Of a stretch of 64,000 bases of DNA, positions 1 through 8,797 are shown piece by piece (positions within the stretch are counted from its first letter, which is position 1; each line of letters starts with the position of its first letter). The DNA lies in assembly GCA_945946765.1 (NCBI GenBank), contig CAMEWS010000001.1, forward strand, positions 1-64,000, in the 5' to 3' direction. A program made the position numbers and the translations under genes. The stretch comes from an uncultured Clostridia bacterium. Its GTDB lineage: Bacteria; Cyanobacteriota; Vampirovibrionia; Gastranaerophilales; Gastranaerophilaceae. The notes beneath the pieces were generated by a model that was given only the letters and a program-made list of their open reading frames with translations, did no database searches and was not told the origin of the DNA.

Positions 1-1082
1 TTTTTATCCTAGAAAAGAATGGTAAAAAGGGGCTGACTTATAAAAATAAAATAGTTGCTCCTGTAGAGTATGATAATATTTTAACTATAAATGATAGTGA
101 TTACTATATTTTAGAAAAAAATGGTAAAAAGGGTTTAGTTTATGATGATAAAATAGTTGCTCCTGCAGAATATGATAACATTTGGGATACAAACGACGAA
201 TTATTCTTTATCCTAGAAAAGAATGGTAAAAAGGGATTAGTTTATTATGATAAAATAGTTGCTCCTGCAGAACATGATAACATTTTGGCTACAAAATTCC
301 AATATTACTTTATCATAGAAAAGAATGGTAAAAAGGGACTGACTTATAAAAATAAAATCGTTGCTCCTGCAGAACATGATAACATTTGGGATACAAATTC
401 TTATGGTGTTTTTATCCTAGAAAAGAATGGTAAAAAGGGGCTGACTTATAAAAATAAAATAGTTGCTCCTGTAGAGTATGATAATATTTTAACTATAAAT
501 GATAGTGATTACTATATTTTAGAAAAAAATGGTAAAAAGGGTTTAGTTTATGATGATAAAATAGTTGCTCCTGCAGAATATGATAACATTTTGGCTACAA
601 ACTCCAAATATTACTTTATCATAGAAGACAATGGTAAAAAGGGACTGACTTATAAAAATAAAATCGTTGCTCCTGCAGAACATGATAACATTTGGGATAC
701 AAATTCTTATGGTGTTTTTATCCTAGAAAAGAATGGTAAAAAGGGATTATTTTATGATGATAAAATAGTTGCTCCTGCAGAATATGATAACATTTTGACT
801 TGTCGTGAAGGTTATATTTTAGTCAAAGAAAATTCTATTAAAACCAGTTATGGCAAAACATATAAAATTAAAAATTTTAATCCTTCAACTTTTAGTATCA
901 ATAGTGATGAAATGATTTTTTCTGAACATACTATTGGGCATTATATAGAGTATGATGGTAAAAGAACAGACAAAATGAATATAGCGTTAATAGTTCTATT
1001 GCTTCCGGTAGACATCGTTATTGCGATAGGTGGTGGTGTATTAGATTTCTTAGGTGATTTCTTCGATTTTGATATACTTTAG
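1..1082 (+). CDS. WG-repeat protein, 3' part (5' end outside window)
   Basis: The frame is open from base 3 to the TAG at 1080-1082, so the true start lies upstream of the window. The visible part is about eight WG-type repeats of roughly 34 residues with the core NGKKGL-Y-x3-KIVAP, followed by a degenerate ninth unit and a hydrophobic C-terminal stretch (IALIVLLLPVDIVIAIGG). WG repeats are beta-rich and widespread in bacteria, usually of unknown role; binding or surface display is a guess. The DNA repeats are nearly identical: bases 1-183 recur exactly at 409-591, and another block recurs 306 bp apart. This points to recent recombination between units. The C-terminal hydrophobic segment may anchor it in a membrane. 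Confidence 0.8.
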   Translation, partial: FILEKNGKKGLTYKNKIVAPVEYDNILTINDSDYYILEKNGKKGLVYDDKIVAPAEYDNIWDTNDELFFILEKNGKKGLVYYDKIVAPAEHDNILATKFQYYFIIEKNGKKGLTYKNKIVAPAEHDNIWDTNSYGVFILEKNGKKGLTYKNKIVAPVEYDNILTINDSDYYILEKNGKKGLVYDDKIVAPAEYDNILATNSKYYFIIEDNGKKGLTYKNKIVAPAEHDNIWDTNSYGVFILEKNGKKGLFYDDKIVAPAEYDNILTCREGYILVKENSIKTSYGKTYKIKNFNPSTFSINSDEMIFSEHTIGHYIEYDGKRTDKMNIALIVLLLPVDIVIAIGGGVLDFLGDFFDFDIL

Positions 1083-1395
1083 TCAGTCAGGGTGCAATTT
1101 TTTGCACCGAAAATAATTTTGTAAAGCTTGTAGGTTGGGAATACCTGCCCAACAGAAACTAAGTCAACAATATATTCCACTAACTCGGAAGTTTTTATCC
1201 TTTTTCTATCCTTACAAAAATTCAAACTCTGTCCAAGTTTGAGGCAATTTTTTACAAACCAACTGGAAAAAATGATATTTCTAAGGATAAATTTTCTTAA
1301 ATTGAGGGAAATTCCTAAAATCTAAACAACACCTAAATTATACCAATATTCCATCTTTCAAATTTATCCGTCAGGTTATATTCAAGGAGAGTTTT
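1083..1395. other. 313-bp intergenic region with two hairpins
   Basis: A GGTGCAA/TTGCACC hairpin (1091-1108) sits just after the WG-repeat stop codon and may be a weak terminator, though no good T-run follows. A second small inverted repeat, GTTGGG...CCCAAC, lies at about 1133-1152. I see no convincing coding frame in the rest. Confidence 0.4.
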
Positions 1396-2352
1396 TTATA
1401 TAAATTTAATAGTTTTTACATTGTATTCATTGTTCCAATATATTTTAGCTTTAGGCTTTTCTATATAATTTATGTTATCCGATGCCATATTTACTGCCGT
1501 TTGTAAATCCAATAAATCTGATTTTACAAGACGTTTAATAATATCGCTTACAAATGCTGTGCTGCCTGCCATTGTACCGTTTGAATCTACAGCTTTTCCA
1601 TCCTGTAAATAAACCGTTTTTGAACAAAACTCCATGGATTCAAGTTCGCTGTGCGTGATTGGTAATGCGTCACTAATCAGTATGATTTTGTCTAAAGGTT
1701 TTGTTCTAAACGTTATTTTTAATACGTCATCTTGTACGTGTTTGCCGTCAGCGATAATTTCAGTATAAATCCTGTCGTCAGCAAGAGCCCTTGTTACAGT
1801 CGAAGGTTCTTTGTGAGAAAATGTGCCCATTGCATTGTACAGGTGCGTGACCTGTTCAACTTCCGTTAAATCCGTTGCACAGCAGTGTCCTGCGGAAACT
1901 CTTATTCCTTTGTTTTTTAAATATTTGCACAGCGTAAAGTCTTTATCCAGTTCAGGTGCAAGAGTAACAATTTTTATTGCATTATTTTCTATTAATTGAA
2001 AATTTTCAACAGTCGGAGTTAACAACTGTTTTTCGTTGTGAATACCCTTTTTTTGTGGATTTAAAAAACATGCCTCAAGATGAATGCCGAGTATTTTTGC
2101 CATTGGTTCATCTGTCGTTTTTTGTAACTCCATTGCAGCTTGAATTTTATTACACTGTTGTTTTATATTTTCAATGTTGTCTGTTGCCAGTGTGGGAAAA
2201 AATCCGCATACGCCATAATTAAGGATTTTTTTTGCAAATTCTATATAGTCATTTGTTTCACAGGTTGCAAAATCTATACCAAAGCCCCCATGAATATGTT
2301 GTTCAATGAGGGCATTGGTTTCGATTAAATTGTTTTTGTTATTAAATTCCAT
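1396..2352 (-). CDS. nagA: N-acetylglucosamine-6-phosphate deacetylase (NagA), short form
   Basis: It should hydrolyse N-acetylglucosamine-6-phosphate to glucosamine-6-phosphate and acetate, feeding amino sugars into glycolysis or cell-wall synthesis. Family landmarks are visible in order: HIHGG near residue 20, GIHLEACF near 93 (metal-ligand Glu, with the usual GP after it replaced by AC), SAGH near 155, THLYNAM near 170 (metal-ligand His), SDAL near 228 (catalytic Asp region) and GTMAGS near 265. At 318 aa it is about 60 residues shorter than typical NagA. The missing part is the N-terminal strands of the small beta-sandwich domain, because the protein begins almost directly at the barrel. 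No nagB or transporter is adjacent. The start has only a weak Shine-Dalgarno. Family assignment is good; full activity is an inference. Confidence 0.85.
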   Translation of the reverse strand: MEFNNKNNLIETNALIEQHIHGGFGIDFATCETNDYIEFAKKILNYGVCGFFPTLATDNIENIKQQCNKIQAAMELQKTTDEPMAKILGIHLEACFLNPQKKGIHNEKQLLTPTVENFQLIENNAIKIVTLAPELDKDFTLCKYLKNKGIRVSAGHCCATDLTEVEQVTHLYNAMGTFSHKEPSTVTRALADDRIYTEIIADGKHVQDDVLKITFRTKPLDKIILISDALPITHSELESMEFCSKTVYLQDGKAVDSNGTMAGSTAFVSDIIKRLVKSDLLDLQTAVNMASDNINYIEKPKAKIYWNNEYNVKTIKFI

Positions 2353-2370
2353 ACTTAAGTTATTATCTTT

Positions 2371-2400
2371 CTGTCACCCTGAACTTGTTACAGGGTCAGT
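2371..2400. repeat. Dispersed GTCA-type palindrome, copy 1
   Basis: CTGTCACCCTGAACTTG followed by TTACAGGGTCAG forms a short stem (ACCCTG/CAGGGT at 2376-2381 and 2391-2396). Related palindromes occur at 4921-4947, 21710-21773 and 39970-39997, always between genes. It is consistent with a REP- or MITE-like family. Confidence 0.55.
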
Positions 2401-2456
2401 ATATTTTGAGAATCTTAACAAGTTTGGGATTAAGTAAAATTATTGTCTTAAGTATA

Positions 2457-4370
2457 TTATATAAGTTCTTGCAAATCTTTCAATAAGTTTTTGTGTTTTG
2501 ATGCAAACTTACTTCCTCTTGCTTCAATAGCCATTTTTAAGATTAATGGCAAATTGAGGGCAAGTCCGTCGTTACAAATGTTGTTGAGATATGTTTCTTC
2601 AAAGTTGTCGGGAAGTCTTAGTGACCAGTTTTTATCCCCTGATGTTCCGGGAGTATTGTAAGTAGCTTTTAACCCGAAGAAATCAGTGAAGAACACTTGA
2701 ATATTAGCTGCTTTTGAAGCAAAAATTTCAGCAAGTTTTACATTCATAAGTGCTTTTGCATCTGTTGTTAATTTTACAATAAGGTCATCTCTGTCTTTGC
2801 CTTGTACTTCTGCAAACATATCATCAACAAGATTTAATACGTTCAAATAACCTTCGTGTGTGTTTATCATTTCATCTGCCCACATAGAAACAGGTTGATT
2901 GTCATGAGTGCCTACCATTGCCCAGCAACGTTCATCTATGTTGCGGCATCTGTATGGGTGTTCGGGATTTTCATGTTTAACAAACTGTGTTAATCTCATA
3001 CCCTGTAAGCCGAATTCTTTCATCACTGATTCTACGGGGTAAGTCAATGTGCCAAGGTCTTCGCAAACAATTGAGTCTTTATTTAAGCCTTCTTCTTTAG
3101 CTGCAGCAATTACGATTTTTTCAATCATTGCCCCGTATTTTTTAATTTGTTCTTTTGAAAGCTGTTTAATTCTCTTTTCGGAGTCAGAGCCAACTTCCAA
3201 ATTCAAATCTTCTGTTGTAGCAATCGCATATTGTGATAGTTCAGAATGTTCCGGTGAAGAATAAAGTCTTCCCGCACCTTGTTCCGGCATAGGTTTTTTG
3301 CCTGCTTTGTAAACCCAAGGGTCAATTAAGCCTACAATGTGGTCAATTCTTACCCCGCCTGGGTTTTCTTTAAACATCTTTTTATATAATTGTTTTAACA
3401 ACAAGCCTGCTTCGCCTAGCGAGCCGTCTTCGTTGAACATCTTTTTGGGGTCAACAACAGGGAATCCCCATGCTTGACCGTCTTTTGAAAAATAATCGGG
3501 AGGACATCCGAGCATCCAGCCTTCAAGGAACAGTGACTGATATGCCCAGCAATCTCTGTCAGAAAATGCAACTTGTCTGTCAGCGATTAATTTTAAGTCG
3601 TGTTTTAATGCATATTTTTTAGTTGCTTCATTTTGTTTTGCTGCAACAAATTGGCAGAATGAATAATAGTTGATTTCATCTGCATATTTGAGTCTTAATT
3701 CTTTTTCTCTTAAGAAGGTAGCTTTTGTTTCTTCGTCATTTTTGGGGTTAAACAGGTTTCTGTCTGTTTTGTTATCCCACAATGGCCAGTAATCGTTGTT
3801 ATTTTCGATTACGAGTGCTTCATATAAAGCATCTTTTGAAAGCCAAAAATCATTTTCTTTTTTGAATTTTTCGAATTCTTTGTTGAGCTTTTTGTCATTC
3901 CATTGTTTGAAGTTAACATAAGCTTCTTTTAAGGCTTCTTCTTGTGCTTGATAAATGTATGAATAAGCAGTTTGGTTTTTGTCTTTATTGGGATTTTCTT
4001 CACAAATTCTATTGTATGTAGATTCTGAAAGAATATTTCCCCATTCTTTAGTCGTTAATTGTTCTAAGTCAATAAACAACGGATTTGATGAAAAAATAGT
4101 ACCTGTGTATGGTGAAGAATCACAAGCTTTTGTTTTTCCTTGAGGTCCTAATTGAATTGCGTTGAATAAACCGGATGCGTAATCCATAAGGTTTTTACCG
4201 GCTAGTGAATTTGGCGTTCCAAACCCTGTATTTTTACCTGAAATTGCAGGAAAACTATTTCCGTGTATAATAAGCGCAAAGTTCTTTTTGCCTAATTCTT
4301 TTAAGGCTTTTTTGCAAACTTTTTTGAATTTTTTCATATCCTTAGTTTTGTTTTCACAACAACAAGTCAT
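2457..4370 (-). CDS. malQ: 4-alpha-glucanotransferase (GH77 amylomaltase)
   Basis: It transfers alpha-1,4-glucan segments between maltodextrins, acting in glycogen or maltodextrin metabolism in the cytoplasm. The three catalytic carboxylates of GH77 can be seen: the nucleophile Asp in GGVRIDHIVG (about residue 340), the acid/base Glu in CEDLG (about 437) and the transition-state Asp in THDNQP (about 488). At 637 aa it is longer than many bacterial MalQ proteins, with a Lys-rich, Cys-containing N-terminus (TCCCENKTK). The start is supported by AAGGGG seven bases upstream. It stands alone, separated from nagA by a repeat-bearing spacer. Confidence 0.9.
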   Translation of the reverse strand: MTCCCENKTKDMKKFKKVCKKALKELGKKNFALIIHGNSFPAISGKNTGFGTPNSLAGKNLMDYASGLFNAIQLGPQGKTKACDSSPYTGTIFSSNPLFIDLEQLTTKEWGNILSESTYNRICEENPNKDKNQTAYSYIYQAQEEALKEAYVNFKQWNDKKLNKEFEKFKKENDFWLSKDALYEALVIENNNDYWPLWDNKTDRNLFNPKNDEETKATFLREKELRLKYADEINYYSFCQFVAAKQNEATKKYALKHDLKLIADRQVAFSDRDCWAYQSLFLEGWMLGCPPDYFSKDGQAWGFPVVDPKKMFNEDGSLGEAGLLLKQLYKKMFKENPGGVRIDHIVGLIDPWVYKAGKKPMPEQGAGRLYSSPEHSELSQYAIATTEDLNLEVGSDSEKRIKQLSKEQIKKYGAMIEKIVIAAAKEEGLNKDSIVCEDLGTLTYPVESVMKEFGLQGMRLTQFVKHENPEHPYRCRNIDERCWAMVGTHDNQPVSMWADEMINTHEGYLNVLNLVDDMFAEVQGKDRDDLIVKLTTDAKALMNVKLAEIFASKAANIQVFFTDFFGLKATYNTPGTSGDKNWSLRLPDNFEETYLNNICNDGLALNLPLILKMAIEARGSKFASKHKNLLKDLQELI

Positions 4371-4562
4371 AAATACACCCCTTTTTGACTAACTCTCTTG
4401 TCTTTATAGTAGCACCGAGTATATTTTTTTTATATAGTCAGGGGGTATAATTTATAACTGTTTTTACAATTCTTTACTATATTTACATATAGTAATTAGA
4501 TACCGACTTTTGGTGAGGTTTTGCAAAATAATAAATCTATTTATTGTGATATTAGAAAGTAC

Positions 4563-4600
4563 AAAAAAGCGGACTGTTACTATAACAGTCCGCTTTTTTG
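4563..4600 (-). terminator. Intrinsic terminator of rplU-rpmA
   Basis: A perfect 11-bp stem (GCGGACTGTTA at 4569-4579, loop CTA, TAACAGTCCGC at 4583-4593) is flanked by A6 on the left and T6 on the right. It lies 13 bp beyond the rpmA stop on the minus strand and would also work in the other direction. Confidence 0.85.
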
Positions 4601-4612
4601 TTAATTGTTTAA

Positions 4613-4867
4613 TTAAACAGCGTAAACGCTTACTTGTTTTCTATCTCTTCTGTGAGGTTCAAATTTAACTTTGCCTTCAATAAGTGCAAACAATGTATCG
4701 TCTTTGCCGATGCCTACGTTATTACCGGGGTGGAATTTTGTACCTCTTTGACGAACAATGATGTTGCCTGCAAGTACGTGTTCACCACCGAATTTTTTAA
4801 CGCCTAATCGCTTACTTTCGCTGTCACGACCGTTTTTGGATGAGCCTACGCCCTTCTTATGTGCCAT
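4613..4867 (-). CDS. rpmA: 50S ribosomal protein L27
   Basis: An 84-aa basic protein beginning [15 protein letters not shown] with [19 protein letters not shown], the standard L27 sequence. Its N-terminus reaches the peptidyl-transferase centre of the 50S subunit. It starts directly with MAHKKG, without the cleaved N-terminal extension found in Firmicutes. A strong Shine-Dalgarno (AAGGAG) precedes the ATG. It follows rplU in the conserved rplU-rpmA order and is the last gene before a strong terminator. Confidence 0.97.
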   Translation of the reverse strand: MAHKKGVGSSKNGRDSESKRLGVKKFGGEHVLAGNIIVRQRGTKFHPGNNVGIGKDDTLFALIEGKVKFEPHRRDRKQVSVYAV

Positions 4868-4920
4868 TTTATTATCTCCTTGTAATTATTGTATTTTATT
4901 ATATTATCCGACAGTGCCGG

Positions 4921-4947
4921 AGATTCTGAAACAAGTTCAGAATGACA
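4921..4947. repeat. Dispersed GTCA-type palindrome, copy 2
   Basis: ATTCTGAA (4923-4930), loop ACAAG, TTCAGAAT (4936-4943), then GAC. It lies between rplU and rpmA, so it would be transcribed as a hairpin inside the ribosomal operon and could modulate the rplU:rpmA ratio. It is the best-preserved copy of the family in this window. Confidence 0.6.
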
Positions 4948-4955
4948 ATTTTGTC

Positions 4956-5309
4956 TTATGCTTCTTCTGCGGGTGCTTCTGCTTTAGCTTTAGCTGCAGT
5001 AGTTCTGATTTTTGTAACCATTACTCTTGTAAAGAATTGTCTGTGACCTTGTTTTTTTCTGTAGCCTTTTTTAGCTCTTTGTTTGTAAACAATAACTTTT
5101 TTGCTTTTATCGTGTTTAACAATTTTTCCTTCAACTGTTGCTTTTTCAACATAAGGTGCGCCAACTTTTGATTTAGCACCGTTTACAAGCATAATTATTT
5201 TGTCAAAAACAACTTTTTCGTTTTCTTCGCCATCAATAAGTTCGATATCGACGTAACGACCTTCTTCTAATTTGTACTGTTTACCGCCTGTTTCAACTAT
5301 TGCGTACAT
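4956..5309 (-). CDS. rplU: 50S ribosomal protein L21
   Basis: Starts [17 protein letters not shown] and has the basic [17 protein letters not shown] segment near residues 78-94, both diagnostic of L21, which binds 23S rRNA. At 117 aa it carries a short Ala/Glu-rich C-terminal tail ([11 protein letters not shown]) beyond the usual fold. GAAAGGA upstream supports the start. It is the first gene of rplU-rpmA; a folded leader may precede it. Confidence 0.97.
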   Translation of the reverse strand: MYAIVETGGKQYKLEEGRYVDIELIDGEENEKVVFDKIIMLVNGAKSKVGAPYVEKATVEGKIVKHDKSKKVIVYKQRAKKGYRKKQGHRQFFTRVMVTKIRTTAAKAKAEAPAEEA

Positions 5310-5400
5310 TCTTTAATCCTTTCATTTGAGGAGCTGTAGAGAGCTGTTGGTTGTTAAGTGCATTTTGACCCTACTTAACCTGCCCCCGTTTAAAGACAGC
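5310..5400 (-). promoter_or_regulatory. Possible structured leader of rplU
   Basis: On the minus strand the 90 bases before rplU can pair as GTTAAGT/ACTTAAC plus an AGCTGT/ACAGCT repeat just before the ribosome-binding site. Autoregulatory leaders before rplU are known in other bacteria, but I cannot match this one to a named family by eye. Confidence 0.3.
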
Positions 5401-5495
5401 TTACCTATCTAACATTAGTAAATATAGTCTAACAACTACATAACCCACTGTCAACAACGGATTTATAACATGTAAAATAGCTTAATAAATAAAAT

Positions 5496-5516
5496 CCCGA
5501 CTGATTTTTAGTCGGG
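5496..5516 (-). terminator. Terminator hairpin after the TPR gene
   Basis: CCCGACT (5496-5502) pairs with AGTCGGG (5510-5516). On the minus strand ATTTTATT follows. A second small palindrome, CCGAC-T-GTCGG (5591-5601), lies immediately after the TPR stop codon. Together they separate the TPR gene from rplU. The rest of 5401-5495 shows nothing recognisable. Confidence 0.6.
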
Positions 5517-5604
5517 TAAAATAGCTGGATTGTGTTTGGGTAATTAAATGTTACCCTTATATTACCAACTGAATATTTTGTGTATATTACCCGACTGTCG
5601 GATT

Positions 5605-6318
5605 TTAACGCGTTATTAGTTGATTATATATCTCAATTGCTTCTTGTGCTTTTTTAGCTTTTTTTAACATTTTGTATGTGTATGCAAGATTGTAGTAAAA
5701 AGAAGGTTCATTCGGATTTTCCTTTATTGCCAGTTTAAATTCATATCTCGCATTAAAGTAGCTTTTTTTCTTTAAATAACAACAGCCTTTGTTGTAATAT
5801 GCGTAAGCTAAGTCTTTTTTTATTTTTAACGTTTTATTGTATTCGTCAAGTGCCATATTGTATTTTTCAGCATTAAAATACAAATTTCCAAGATTGTAAT
5901 GAGCTTTGTAATTTTTACTATCCAATTCTATTGCTTTTTTTAAATAGAAAATAGCGTCATCAATCCTGTTGTTATCTTGTGCAATATTGGAAATAATGAA
6001 CCAATCTTCTGAGGTTTTTTCCTGTTCAGGAATTTTGTTATATAACGCAAGGCTTGTTTTTAAGTCATTAGAATTGTATAAAAACTTTGCTTGTTCTCTA
6101 ATATCACTTGTTGTTAATTGTTTTGCGTTGATATTTGGTAGCTGTTTTGTTTGGTCATTGAGTTTTTTTTCAAGATGTTGATACACTGGCGATTTTATTT
6201 GTTCCGTATTTTTAATAATTGGCTGTTGTGTGTTTGGAATGTTCGGAACGGGCGCGCAATACGCATACGCCGTAAAAAATAACATATATATTGCAAATAC
6301 TGTAAAAGTCTTTTTCAT
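5605..6318 (-). CDS. Secreted TPR-repeat protein
   Basis: A 237-aa protein with a signal peptide (MKKTFTVFAIYMLFFTAYAYC, then APVPN) and at least four tetratricopeptide repeats from about residue 95 to the end (for example AHYNLGNLYFNAEKYNMALD and AYYNKGCCYLKKKSYFNARY). TPR arrays are protein-interaction scaffolds; the signal peptide places it outside the cytoplasmic membrane. I start at the ATG at 6316-6318 because it begins the signal peptide; a longer frame would need an ATT start. The Cys near the cleavage site does not sit in a proper lipobox. The partner is unknown. Confidence 0.8.
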   Translation of the reverse strand: MKKTFTVFAIYMLFFTAYAYCAPVPNIPNTQQPIIKNTEQIKSPVYQHLEKKLNDQTKQLPNINAKQLTTSDIREQAKFLYNSNDLKTSLALYNKIPEQEKTSEDWFIISNIAQDNNRIDDAIFYLKKAIELDSKNYKAHYNLGNLYFNAEKYNMALDEYNKTLKIKKDLAYAYYNKGCCYLKKKSYFNARYEFKLAIKENPNEPSFYYNLAYTYKMLKKAKKAQEAIEIYNQLITR

Positions 6319-6424
6319 AGCAAGATTATAAATCAATGCTTTTTTTTTAACAAATATATATATAAACTAAATTGTTAAAAAATATTACAGTTTTTCTTGA
6401 TTTTGAAATTAGAATAATTAAATT

Positions 6425-6643
6425 GTGTTTATAAAGTTACAGGTTTTAGCAATGAAGATATTTAAGATGAGAAATTCAAAAAAGAAATTAAAATGTATTG
6501 AAGATACGAGTATGGAAAATTATGTGCTTTTTGATTTAAATTTCAGAGCAAATAAAATCAAAAGCGGTTATCTTTTGAAAGATTGTATAATTGCACTTTC
6601 AAATTTTATAGGCAATAAAGATACAAGATTTTTGGGCGCATAA
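6425..6643 (+). CDS. Small hypothetical protein
   Basis: A 72-aa (GTG start at 6425) or 63-aa (ATG at 6452) basic frame in a gap of about 370 bp between two minus-strand genes. It has no recognisable motif, is rich in Lys and Asn, and ends GNKDTRFLGA. Neither start has a strong ribosome-binding site, so it may be spurious. The remaining gap (6337-6424 and 6644-6713) holds nothing I recognise. Confidence 0.3.
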   Translation: MFIKLQVLAMKIFKMRNSKKKLKCIEDTSMENYVLFDLNFRANKIKSGYLLKDCIIALSNFIGNKDTRFLGA

Positions 6644-6713
6644 TTTTTTTTCTGGAAAAATTAGTGATAAGGAGTAAGCTCAAGGATAAATGTTTTGAGT
6701 TACACCGGATTAG

Positions 6714-7958
6714 TTATGAATAATTGAAGCCGTCTTTTTCCATTCTGTTGATGACTTCTTCTAAATCCACATTATTGGCAACTGCAGACATTCTAAAATA
6801 ACCTTCACCTTTTTTGCCAAATCCTATTCCCGGAACCGCAACAATTCCTGATGTTTCCAAAAGGTCTTGCGTAAATTCTTCTGATGTTTTATATCTTGGT
6901 GGTATTGGTTGCCAAATATAAAATGTAGCTTTGGGAATATCTGTGTCTTTTATATCCCAACCGAGTTTACGAAGACCGTTTATTAAAATCATTTGTTTTT
7001 CTTTGAATTTAATATTAGCTTGAGCAATATAGTCATCACCTTCTTTAGAATTAATGACCTCTGCCGCACATTTTTGAAGTGCTTTAAACAATCCCGTATC
7101 AATTGTTGATTTTAGTCTGCCAAATGTTCCGACAGCATCGGCGTTCCCACATATCCACCCGAGTCGGAAACCTGTCATTGAGTATGGTTTTGAAAAACTG
7201 TAAAATTCAACTGCAACATCTTTTGCACCATTTACCTCAAGAACACTGTGAGGCTTATTTTGTTCGTCAAAATATAAGTCACAATAAGCGGCATCACTGA
7301 TTAACCATATTTGTTTTTCTTTGCAAAAATCTACAACATGTTGAAGATATTCTTTTGTACAAGTCGCACCAAGAGGATTTGAAGGGTAATTGATAATCAT
7401 TGCTTTTATTTTTGAGGTATCAAGCCCTGATTTTTTCACATCTTCCCAAACTTTGTACATATCGGGCATATAGTTATTTTGCTTGTTTAATTCTATACCG
7501 AAACTTAGTCCGCCACTCGTTTTTACCATTTGTGTGTAAGATGCGTATCCGGGATCGGGAACCAGTATTATGTCTTGTTGCTTTTTGTCTGTAGTCGGAT
7601 TAATGAGGGCACGTATAAAGTTTGCTATACCTTCTTTTGAACCTATCAAAGAGAATATTTCAGTTTTGGGGTTTAATTCAACATTGAATCTTGTTTTCAT
7701 TCTTTTCGCGATTGCTTCAAGATAGAAGTTTTCGCCTTTGGGTGAAGAATATGTGTGTATTTGAGGAATTTTTAATGCTTCAACCAATTTTTTATAAACA
7801 AATTCCGGCGGCGGAGCAACGGGTGCACCCATAGCCAGTGCAATAGGTGCTCTGTCTTTAGCTTCAAGCTCAGGTTTTAATTGTGCCGCTTTTTGTTTAA
7901 TCCTGAACATAATATACGTATCAATGGATTTAACATATTCATTAAATAGTTCTTTCAT
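6714..7958 (-). CDS. Class I/II PLP-dependent aminotransferase, LL-DAP-aminotransferase-like
   Basis: Fold-type I aminotransferase of 414 aa. Landmarks are GSKEGI (near residue 110, typical of the DapL/aspartate aminotransferase group), NYPSNPLGAT (near 195), SDAAYCDLYFD (near 225), the PLP-binding Lys in SFSKPYSMTGFRLGW (near 255) and GFGKKGEGYFRMS near the C-terminus. Cyanobacteria and relatives make lysine and the peptidoglycan precursor diaminopimelate with DapL, and this is the best guess. Other keto-acid specificities cannot be excluded by eye. GGGATGA precedes the ATG. It lies 11 bp after folE2 on the same strand, so the two are probably co-transcribed. Confidence 0.8.
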   Translation of the reverse strand: MKELFNEYVKSIDTYIMFRIKQKAAQLKPELEAKDRAPIALAMGAPVAPPPEFVYKKLVEALKIPQIHTYSSPKGENFYLEAIAKRMKTRFNVELNPKTEIFSLIGSKEGIANFIRALINPTTDKKQQDIILVPDPGYASYTQMVKTSGGLSFGIELNKQNNYMPDMYKVWEDVKKSGLDTSKIKAMIINYPSNPLGATCTKEYLQHVVDFCKEKQIWLISDAAYCDLYFDEQNKPHSVLEVNGAKDVAVEFYSFSKPYSMTGFRLGWICGNADAVGTFGRLKSTIDTGLFKALQKCAAEVINSKEGDDYIAQANIKFKEKQMILINGLRKLGWDIKDTDIPKATFYIWQPIPPRYKTSEEFTQDLLETSGIVAVPGIGFGKKGEGYFRMSAVANNVDLEEVINRMEKDGFNYS

Positions 7959-7969
7959 ATTTCATCCCG

Positions 7970-8782
7970 TTAAATATTTTTAGATTCCAATTGATAAGCC
8001 CAAGCACTGTGGTTGTGAATACTCTCCAGTGATTCAACTTCGGCTTCAAAATATTTTATTTTTTTATTGCTTCTGAATTTTAAAACAATATCCCTTAAAA
8101 CATCTTCTACAAATTTTGGATTGTCATAAGCGTGTTCCGTAACGTATTTTTCGTCATCTCTTTTTAAAAGAGGGTATACTTCGCACGATGCTGTTTTTTC
8201 AATTTCGGATACCAAATCTTCAATCCAAATATGTTCATTTTCATCGTAACTTATTAATATTTTTATAATAGCTCTTTGGTTGTGTGCCGAATAATTGGAA
8301 ATTTCTTTCGAACAAGGGCATAAGGTAGTAACCGGAACTTTTACGCCAAGAAAAAACTTGTATTCTTTATCATCCAAGCTTCCTTCAAATGAGCAATCAT
8401 AAGCCATTAATGATTTTTGTTTGGATACAGGTGCTTCTTTTTCTATAAAATATTTAAAAGAAAATTTAACCTGAGAACTTTCAGCGTTAAGTTTTTGTCG
8501 TATAGCTTCAAGACATCCTTTAATGTCTACGCCCAAAAGTTCTCTTTCTCTCCACTCATTTAGTATTTCCATAAATCTTGACATATGCGTGCCTTTAAAG
8601 TTTGAGGCAAGCGAAGCGCAGATTTGGGCTTTTGCATAAACTGTTTGATTTTCTTGACCTTTTCTTTGGATTATTAGTGGAACATCAACGTTTTTAATGC
8701 CCACTTTTTGTATATCAATTCCTCTTTTGTCCAACAAATTTTGGACATCCCTTAGTGGAACATCTTTTATGTGACTTTTCAT
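7970..8782 (-). CDS. folE2: GTP cyclohydrolase I type IB
   Basis: Converts GTP to 7,8-dihydroneopterin triphosphate, the first step of tetrahydrofolate (and queuosine) synthesis. The hallmark TTLCPCSKEIS followed by YSAHNQR is present near residues 150-170, including the Cys used as active-site metal ligand. The N-terminal VPLRDVQNLLDKRGIDIQKVG is also typical. At 270 aa the length fits. FolE2 is the metal-flexible alternative to zinc-dependent FolE. It lies just upstream of the aminotransferase. Confidence 0.93.
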   Translation of the reverse strand: MKSHIKDVPLRDVQNLLDKRGIDIQKVGIKNVDVPLIIQRKGQENQTVYAKAQICASLASNFKGTHMSRFMEILNEWRERELLGVDIKGCLEAIRQKLNAESSQVKFSFKYFIEKEAPVSKQKSLMAYDCSFEGSLDDKEYKFFLGVKVPVTTLCPCSKEISNYSAHNQRAIIKILISYDENEHIWIEDLVSEIEKTASCEVYPLLKRDDEKYVTEHAYDNPKFVEDVLRDIVLKFRSNKKIKYFEAEVESLESIHNHSAWAYQLESKNI

Positions 8783-8797
8783 TATTTTTTATATTAC

